In this document: positions 59,053-64,000 of the stretch, piece after piece | Layout of the letters: each line of letters begins with the position of its first letter | Position numbering within the stretch: position 1 is the stretch's first letter | Source of the DNA: Roseivirga sp. UBA6052 | Lineage (GTDB): Bacteria > Bacteroidota > Bacteroidia > Cytophagales > Cyclobacteriaceae | DNA: 64,000 nt | NCBI GenBank assembly: GCA_002427755.1 | Contig: DIYO01000009.1 | Location: 251,296 to 315,295, forward strand | Direction of reading: 5' to 3' | Notes under the pieces: generated by a model | The model's database searches: none | What the model was told of the DNA's origin: nothing | What the model saw: the letters and a program-made list of their open reading frames with translations, nothing else | Translations under genes and position numbers: made by a program

Positions 59053-59937
59053 TTAATCTTCTTTTGGGTATTCAATGCCATATTTCTTAGTAATCTCCAC
59101 CTTAGACATCTCCTTCACTTCCATATACATCCTAACATCTTCAACAGGTTTATCTCTAGCTCCCGTTTCAACAGCAGCAATCTTGTCAATTACTTCTAAT
59201 CCTTCCACTACTTGACCAAATACGGTGTATTCAGCATCTAAATGAGGTACACCACCGATTGTTGCATAAATCTCCTTAGCCCAGTCAGGATATCCAGGGT
59301 CTGTCTGATCTCCAAACTCTTTTTCAATAAATGGGAGTGATTCGAAGACTAACCTTTTCTGTGCTTCTCCAAAATCGTAAGTGGAATCTTCTCTGTATTT
59401 CTCTAAATGATAGTTATACTTCTCAGTCAACTCTGGAAATCTTTCAGAATTAAGCATTCGTGTAAACAAGCCCCCCAACTTAAGTTCCATTCTGCGATCA
59501 GCTCTCGTCTGTAAACTAGAATCAGTAGGGTATTTTAAGCCTTGAACAATATAGAATTGAGTGCCACTAGACTTTTTCTGAGGGTTTGATGCATCACCTG
59601 TTCTTGCTGCGGCAATAGCTCCTTTTTTATGAATATGCTTTTTTGGGGCGAATTCGGCTGGTAATGTATAATTCTCTTCATCCGGAAATTTTCCAGTACG
59701 AAGGTTCCCTCCTTGAATCATGAAGTCCTCAATGACTCTATGGAAAATCACCGAGTCGTACTTGTCTGATGAGGCAAGCTGGAGGAAGTTCTCTTTATGA
59801 ATTGGGGTATCATCAAAAAAGACTGCGGTCATATCCCCATAAGGCGTGCTTATTACGACCACCTTATCAGTTTCTTGGCTACAGCTTACTAGTGTGACTA
59901 AAAGGAGCGGTAAAAAAAATTTCAGGCATTTCATCAT
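59053..59937 (-). CDS. Cyclophilin-type peptidyl-prolyl isomerase lipoprotein (copy 2)
   Basis: 294 residues. The signal LPLLLVTLVSC places the lipid-modified Cys at about 20. The cyclophilin core is split: IHKENFLQLASSDKYDSVIFHRVIEDFMIQGG (about 46-77), SSGTQFYIVQG and FGQVVEGLEVIDKIA, with a roughly 90-residue insertion before the last strand (RADRRMELKLGGLFTRM and onward). This insertion also exists in the neighbouring copy. The start codon pair ATGATG lies in the loop of an intrinsic terminator. It is likely a periplasmic folding helper. It lies 40 bases after copy 1. Confidence 0.9.
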   Translation of the reverse strand: MMKCLKFFLPLLLVTLVSCSQETDKVVVISTPYGDMTAVFFDDTPIHKENFLQLASSDKYDSVIFHRVIEDFMIQGGNLRTGKFPDEENYTLPAEFAPKKHIHKKGAIAAARTGDASNPQKKSSGTQFYIVQGLKYPTDSSLQTRADRRMELKLGGLFTRMLNSERFPELTEKYNYHLEKYREDSTYDFGEAQKRLVFESLPFIEKEFGDQTDPGYPDWAKEIYATIGGVPHLDAEYTVFGQVVEGLEVIDKIAAVETGARDKPVEDVRMYMEVKEMSKVEITKKYGIEYPKED

Positions 59938-59947
59938 GCCTGAAATT
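59912..59947 (-). terminator. Terminator hairpin spanning the start of the second cyclophilin
   Basis: On the minus strand AATTTCAGGCAT pairs perfectly (12 bases) with ATGCCTGAAATT around the 6-base loop GATGAA and continues into TTTTTTA. The start codons of the gene at 59937 lie at the edge of and within the loop, so the terminator stem encodes its first residues (MMKCLKF). Transcripts from the upstream copy would largely end here unless ribosomes open the hairpin. Confidence 0.8.
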
Positions 59948-59977
59948 AATATTTATTCTTTTCCTAAAAGATGACTT

Positions 59978-60889
59978 TTATTGGATATATGGGTTACCGT
60001 ATTTTGCTGCAATGTCTTTTTTAGACATTTCCTCTACGGTAATGTACATTCTAACATCCTCAAAAGGTCTATCACCTGGCGCAGTCTGAACAGTAGCAAT
60101 CTTATCAATTACGTCAAGTCCATCAATCACTTGACCAAAAACTGTGTATTGATCGTCCAAGAATGAAGTACCACCTACAGTTGAATAAGCTTCAATTTGT
60201 TCATCAGATAATTTGACTTTCATACCTGTGGCTTCAGTCAGTCTATCAACAGTCGATTCAACCAAGGCTTGAATACCGGCATTGTCTTGTGGGTTGTCTC
60301 TTAAAAATGCTTGATACTCCTGAGCTAATTCACTTTCTGGCATTTTTGTCATTAACTCTCTGTAACAAGCTATAAGCTTACCTTGATCTATGCCTTCTAA
60401 TTGCTCTCTTGGGGTTACTTGTCCTTGAACGATATAGAACTGACTGCCGCTTGATGCTCTTTCAGGGTTGACTTGGTCACCTTGTCTGGCTGCAGATAGA
60501 GCTCCTTTCTTATGAAAAAGACCATCTACAAATTCTGCTGGCACTGTGTAACCTGGTCCTCCAGATCCTAAAGGCTGCCCTGCAGGCGCATTTTTTGAGT
60601 TTGGATCACCTCCTTGAATCATAAACTGATTGATCACTCGATGAAACAAAAGGCTGTCATAAAAGCCTTCTCCTACTAGTTTTAAGAAGTTTTCTTTATG
60701 CTGAGGCGTTTGATCATAGAGAATCGCTTTCATATCACCTAAATCTGTTTTGATGGTTACTAAGTAATCGTTCCCATCTAGGCTCACCGTTTCGGTTGCA
60801 GTATTTTCCTCACTTCCAGATTTTGTATCTGAACATGATACTGCAAAAGCAAGCATCAAAGCCAAAGCTGCTATAATTCTAATTTTCAT
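59978..60889 (-). CDS. Cyclophilin-type peptidyl-prolyl isomerase lipoprotein (copy 1)
   Basis: 303 residues. LMLAFAVSC gives the lipobox (Cys about 19). The cyclophilin domain contains QHKENFLKLVGEGFYDSLLFHRVINQFMIQGGDPN, then GSGGPGYTVPAEF, ASSGSQFYIVQG and FGQVIDGLDVIDKIA. As in copy 2, an insertion (about 160-230) separates the active-site strands. The two are tandem duplicates that have diverged strongly. It overlaps the hemC stop by 11 bases, so hemC and this gene are co-transcribed. Confidence 0.92.
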   Translation of the reverse strand: MKIRIIAALALMLAFAVSCSDTKSGSEENTATETVSLDGNDYLVTIKTDLGDMKAILYDQTPQHKENFLKLVGEGFYDSLLFHRVINQFMIQGGDPNSKNAPAGQPLGSGGPGYTVPAEFVDGLFHKKGALSAARQGDQVNPERASSGSQFYIVQGQVTPREQLEGIDQGKLIACYRELMTKMPESELAQEYQAFLRDNPQDNAGIQALVESTVDRLTEATGMKVKLSDEQIEAYSTVGGTSFLDDQYTVFGQVIDGLDVIDKIATVQTAPGDRPFEDVRMYITVEEMSKKDIAAKYGNPYIQ

Positions 60890-61811
60890 TGATTTGATTT
60901 TTAATCTCTAGTAATATCTCTTTGCCTCCCGAAGTAAGCACTTCTTGGGCCAATTGGTTACCAATTTTTTGATGTTCGGAAGTAGATCCAATAACGGTTT
61001 TCACAATACGGCTAGATCCATCCATACTCACTATACCTCCCTCAAGCGTTATTTGATCATTCTTGAGAGTTGCCATAGCAAAAACAGGAATACTACAGCC
61101 ACCATCCATTGTTTTCAAATATGCGCGTTCAGCCAACAAACAATACTCTGTTTGCTCGTGATTCAAGGCGCCTCTAATTTCTTCTTTCTTATCTGTTGAA
61201 AGCCGATCGTGTACTTCAATAGCAACACTGCCCTGCCCAACGGCAGGTATAAACTCATCTAGCGGCAATTCTGTAACGATCATATCTTCATACCCCATTC
61301 TGTGAACCCCAGCATAGGCCAAAAGTAAGGCATCACATGCACCCTCCTCCATCTTTCTAATTCTCGTCTGAAGATTACCTCTTACTGAAGTGGTTTTAAT
61401 ATTCGGGTAGAATTTGGCAAGCGTAGCCACTCTTCTTGTAGAAGCAGTACCAAGCAAGATGTCACTTTTATGATTAAATGAAAGATCCTTTTTGTGAGAA
61501 ATAACAACATCTACAGGCTTCTCCCTTTCCATAAAAGCGATGAGTTCGAAACCTTCAGGAAGAGAGGACTGCATATCTTTTGCACTATGTACTGCAATAT
61601 CAATGCTACCATTTGACAGCTGCTCTTCAATTTCTTCGGTAAAGACACCTTTACTTCCAATCTTCGCAATAGAAACATTTAGGATCTTATCCCCTTTTGT
61701 TTCGATCGTCACGATCTCTGAATCAATACCAGCTTCTTTCAATGAATCAGCTACATGATATGCCTGCCATAAAGCCAGCTTGCTACCTCTTGTACCGATG
61801 CGAATTTTCAT
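60879..61811 (-). CDS. hemC: Hydroxymethylbilane synthase
   Basis: Porphobilinogen deaminase makes the linear tetrapyrrole in haem synthesis. 310 residues. KIRIGTRGSKLALWQA at the N-terminus, KGVFTEEIEEQL, AVHSAKDM, TSVRGNLQTRIRKME and the dipyrromethane-cofactor Cys239 in YLKTMDGGCSIPV are all present. It is not beside hemD, which often follows it in other groups, but joined by an 11-base overlap to a cyclophilin gene and preceded by holB. The start MKIRIGTRGS is standard. Confidence 0.96.
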   Translation of the reverse strand: MKIRIGTRGSKLALWQAYHVADSLKEAGIDSEIVTIETKGDKILNVSIAKIGSKGVFTEEIEEQLSNGSIDIAVHSAKDMQSSLPEGFELIAFMEREKPVDVVISHKKDLSFNHKSDILLGTASTRRVATLAKFYPNIKTTSVRGNLQTRIRKMEEGACDALLLAYAGVHRMGYEDMIVTELPLDEFIPAVGQGSVAIEVHDRLSTDKKEEIRGALNHEQTEYCLLAERAYLKTMDGGCSIPVFAMATLKNDQITLEGGIVSMDGSSRIVKTVIGSTSEHQKIGNQLAQEVLTSGGKEILLEIKNQINEN

Positions 61812-61874
61812 AAGGTGCGCAATTTAGTATTTGTTATGACTAGTTAAATGATTTGAAAGATTTAAGTGCAGTAT

Positions 61875-63005
61875 CTAAGACCGAGCTACTTTAGCTATTC
61901 CTAGTGATAAGTCTAAGAATAGAATTTTTGGGTTGGCGTTTCTCTCTACGTGATAGTAAGCCTCACTTATCTTTGGCACAACTTCCATTATCTTTTCTGA
62001 GGAGAATACTGATCCAAATTTTTCTATAAAGCCCTTTTCTGCATCTGGTACTCTGCTTAAAGCGTCAACGTTTTGGGTAGAAATTAATGTTTCTCTCAGT
62101 GTTTTAGAGCTAGCATCGAGTAACTCCTTCTGAAAACCCTTTCCTCTTTTCTGAAACTCATCGGCTAGCTGTACCAACTCGCTGAAATTGTAGGTGAAGC
62201 ATTGACGCATCCAGTTTTTAAAGAAGTCATCCGTTTCATTGTCAGATTCATGAACCAATTCTAAGGCTAAACGCATATTACCTTCAGCCATGTAGGCAAT
62301 CTGACTGGCACGATCATCTGTTATCTGTACTTCTTCTAATGCTTTTGTGACGTTAAAAATGTCGTCATCACTAAATGAAGGAATATTTAACTGTTGCGTT
62401 CGAGAAGTAATGGTTGTCAGTAAGAGGTTAGGTGCATTGCTCACTAAAAGGAAGATTGTATTCTTGGGTGGCTCCTCCAGAATTTTCAGAATTCCATTAG
62501 CAGCATTCACATTCATTGTTTCAGGCAACCAAATAATCATCACCTTGTAAGTACCCTCAAATGCTTTCAATGAAAGGGCTTTCACTATGTTTCTACTCTC
62601 CTGTCTAGGAATGATCAGCTGTTTATTTTCCCATCCAAAATCCATGGCCCAATCTGCCACATTGCCGTAGATTGACTTTTTCAAAAATGCTCTCCACTCT
62701 ACTAGAAATTTTTCGCTTGTAGCATCTTCTCGTTTGAACTTCGTGGTTGCTGAGGTAGGAAACACAAAGTTTACATCCGGATGAATGTATTTCATGTTCT
62801 TTTGGCATGAGGCACAAACTCCACAAGCATCTTCTTCTCCAGGATTTTCACAATTAAGGTAGGTACTAAAAGCAAGAGCCATAGCCAAATTGGCTGAGCC
62901 CTCTTTTCCAGCAAACAACTGGGCATGCGCCACATGATTGCTTTTTACAGATTCTATTAATTGCTTTTTTACCCCCGTTAAACCAGGTATTTGACTAAAT
63001 AGCAT
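61875..63005 (-). CDS. holB: DNA polymerase III subunit delta' (clamp-loader)
   Basis: 376 residues. A zinc-binding set C52-C61-C64-C67 (CENPGEEDACGVCASCQ) sits within the first domain, as in delta'. The Walker A position reads FAGKEGSANLAMA and lacks the Lys of an active P-loop, as expected for the non-ATPase subunit. KILEEPPKNTIFLLVSNAPNLLLTTITSRTQ is the sensor-1 region. It completes the clamp loader with gamma/tau and delta. Its start overlaps the stop of the GlmU-like gene by one base. Confidence 0.9.
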   Translation of the reverse strand: MLFSQIPGLTGVKKQLIESVKSNHVAHAQLFAGKEGSANLAMALAFSTYLNCENPGEEDACGVCASCQKNMKYIHPDVNFVFPTSATTKFKREDATSEKFLVEWRAFLKKSIYGNVADWAMDFGWENKQLIIPRQESRNIVKALSLKAFEGTYKVMIIWLPETMNVNAANGILKILEEPPKNTIFLLVSNAPNLLLTTITSRTQQLNIPSFSDDDIFNVTKALEEVQITDDRASQIAYMAEGNMRLALELVHESDNETDDFFKNWMRQCFTYNFSELVQLADEFQKRGKGFQKELLDASSKTLRETLISTQNVDALSRVPDAEKGFIEKFGSVFSSEKIMEVVPKISEAYYHVERNANPKILFLDLSLGIAKVARS

Positions 63006-64000
63006 TACTTCTTCTCCCAGATTCTGTATTCGGCAGTTCTATCAAATACTGCATCGACTATCTCCTTTTCTATGTCATCAAATTCTAGAGACCTGCGCTT
63101 CATCACAGCATCAGCTACTTCATAGAATTTTCGAGGTTGGAATGTAGTAAATCCATTGGCTCCACCCCATGAAAAGGAAGGAACAAAATTTCGAGGAAAA
63201 CCAGAGCCAAAGATATTTGCCCCTACTCCAACCACAGTACCGGTATTAAACATGGTATTAATGCCACATTTAGCATGGTCTCCCATCATTAATCCGCAAA
63301 ACTGCAGACCTGTATTTGAAAATCTTCCGGATTGATAATTCCAAAGTTTAACTGGGGCATAGTTATTCTTAAGATTTGAAGTATTGGTATCGGCTCCGAG
63401 ATTACACCATTCCCCAATCACAGAATTACCCAAGAAGCCATCATGTCCTTTATTGGAATAGCCAAAAATTACGGAGTTGCTTACTTCTCCTCCAACCTTA
63501 CAATGAGGTCCAATAGTGGTATCTCCCTTAATATTAGCTCCCATATTAACATGAGAACTTTCACAAAGGGCAAAAGCCCCATTAATTATGGCTCCTTCAT
63601 GAACAGAAGCATTCTTACCAATGTAAACAGGGCCGTTTTCTGCATTGATTATGGCAGCCTTGATAGAAGCCCCTTCTTCTACAAACAAGTTTTCCTTACC
63701 GTAAACTATAGTATGTGGGTCAGTAATTTCCTGAGAAGTTCTCCCTTTGGTAATTAGGTCAAAATCCGCCTCGATTTGCGAACGATTTAATCGGAAGATA
63801 TCCCAGCTATTCTCAATTAAAAGAGTCTCCCCCTGAAAATCTACAGCAGATTTTGATTCTCCATTTGAAGCTAGTCGTACCTCGCCCTTAACTAAAAACT
63901 CACCTTCAGCTAATTTGCTTATTGCATTGGCTAGTTCTTTGGAAGGAATGAGTGCTCCATTAATTGTAAGACTAGACGGTATTGAAGGAAACTTTTTACC
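63005..64000 (-). CDS. GlmU-like putative sugar nucleotidyltransferase (partial, 5' end outside window)
   Basis: The frame is open from base 64000 down to the stop at 63005, so 332 codons (331 residues plus the stop codon) of a longer protein are visible. The first ATG-like codons inside are not starts. The visible N-terminal part (about 1-100) contains VDFQGETLLIENSWDIFRLN, typical of this Bacteroidota GlmU-related family. The left-handed beta-helix (about 105-290) has repeats such as SIKAAIINAENGPVYIGKNASVHEGAI and GVGANIFGSGFPRNFVP. It likely makes or transfers an activated sugar for cell-wall or surface polymers. The catalytic GxGTRM region would lie upstream. Confidence 0.88.
   Translation of the reverse strand, partial: GKKFPSIPSSLTINGALIPSKELANAISKLAEGEFLVKGEVRLASNGESKSAVDFQGETLLIENSWDIFRLNRSQIEADFDLITKGRTSQEITDPHTIVYGKENLFVEEGASIKAAIINAENGPVYIGKNASVHEGAIINGAFALCESSHVNMGANIKGDTTIGPHCKVGGEVSNSVIFGYSNKGHDGFLGNSVIGEWCNLGADTNTSNLKNNYAPVKLWNYQSGRFSNTGLQFCGLMMGDHAKCGINTMFNTGTVVGVGANIFGSGFPRNFVPSFSWGGANGFTTFQPRKFYEVADAVMKRRSLEFDDIEKEIVDAVFDRTAEYRIWEKK

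Noticed and set aside
1..64000. CRISPR array, tRNA, rRNA, insertion sequence or prophage
   Set aside because: No regularly spaced repeats, tRNA-like cloverleafs with CCA context, rRNA segments, transposases or phage structural genes were seen by reading; a dedicated scan (tRNAscan, CRISPR finder) could still find short items.

Overview
This 64 kb window looks like a chromosomal segment of a Bacteroidota bacterium. It is probably a marine Cytophagales of the Roseivirga/Fulvivirga type, although the genus is a guess. The grounds are the protein content (an atpDC pair apart from the rest of ATP synthase, a GlmU-like sugar nucleotidyltransferase, many SPII lipoproteins, DnaJ with a reduced zinc domain), the near absence of Shine-Dalgarno sequences, and repeated TAnnTTTG elements just before genes. 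That element is the -7 box of the Bacteroidota primary sigma factor. I find no rRNA, tRNA, CRISPR array, insertion sequence or prophage. No gene-free stretch exceeds about 220 bases.

Layout: 1-5841 (+): tail of a secreted or structural protein, prfC, an RluA-type pseudouridine synthase, a ClbS/DfsB-like protein, a PLP aminotransferase and two small unknown proteins. 6034-18622 (-): zinc-protease lipoprotein, atpDC, a membrane histidine kinase, a NatAB-like ABC exporter, a secreted unknown, grpE-dnaJ, adk-obg, hpt and an M42 peptidase. 18714-25021: upp, a Ca/Na antiporter and a small membrane protein (+), sdaA (-), then a secreted unknown, hemE and an M20 amidohydrolase (+). 25083-32043 (-): cupin, DnaQ-like exonuclease, cNMP/CBS/DUF294 protein, heptose-kinase-like PfkB protein, aspartate aminotransferase, recR, clpS and an XRE/S24 regulator.

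The most distinctive part is 32266-52454. A plus-strand operon encodes a YbjN-like protein, PspA, two very small membrane proteins (one of 54 residues), DUF4178, a glycine/serine/arginine-tailed lipoprotein, a double DUF350 membrane protein and a membrane-anchored polyamine aminopropyltransferase-like enzyme (SpeE-like). About 10 kb further on, a minus-strand operon encodes a voltage-gated-type K+ channel, a second clearly paralogous SpeE-like protein, a Tat-type FAD amine-oxidase-like lipoprotein and, after a gap, an acidic-tailed unknown. Together they resemble an expanded version of the E. coli yjfIJKLMC operon and may form one envelope-stress or polyamine-chemistry system. The two halves are separated by seven minus-strand genes that look accessory: a TlpA-DUF3738-like fusion, a BAAT-type hydrolase, an FtsX/MacB permease, a His-rich unknown, a GAF-LuxR regulator, a class C beta-lactamase-like hydrolase and a membrane AraC regulator.

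52518-58054: a Na+/solute symporter, a membrane unknown, TerC, an alkyltransferase-like (ATL) DNA repair protein, two tandem double-glycine-leader peptides with 43-residue cores (bacteriocin-like), and an NSS transporter. 58145-64000 (-): a closely packed run of GlmU-like protein, holB, hemC, two cyclophilin lipoproteins and a dTDP-rhamnose-reductase-like SDR.

In three places (adk/obg, DUF4178/lipoprotein, cyclophilin/cyclophilin) an intrinsic terminator hairpin lies directly on or just before the start codon of a co-directional gene. This suggests partial termination as a regulatory habit of this genome.
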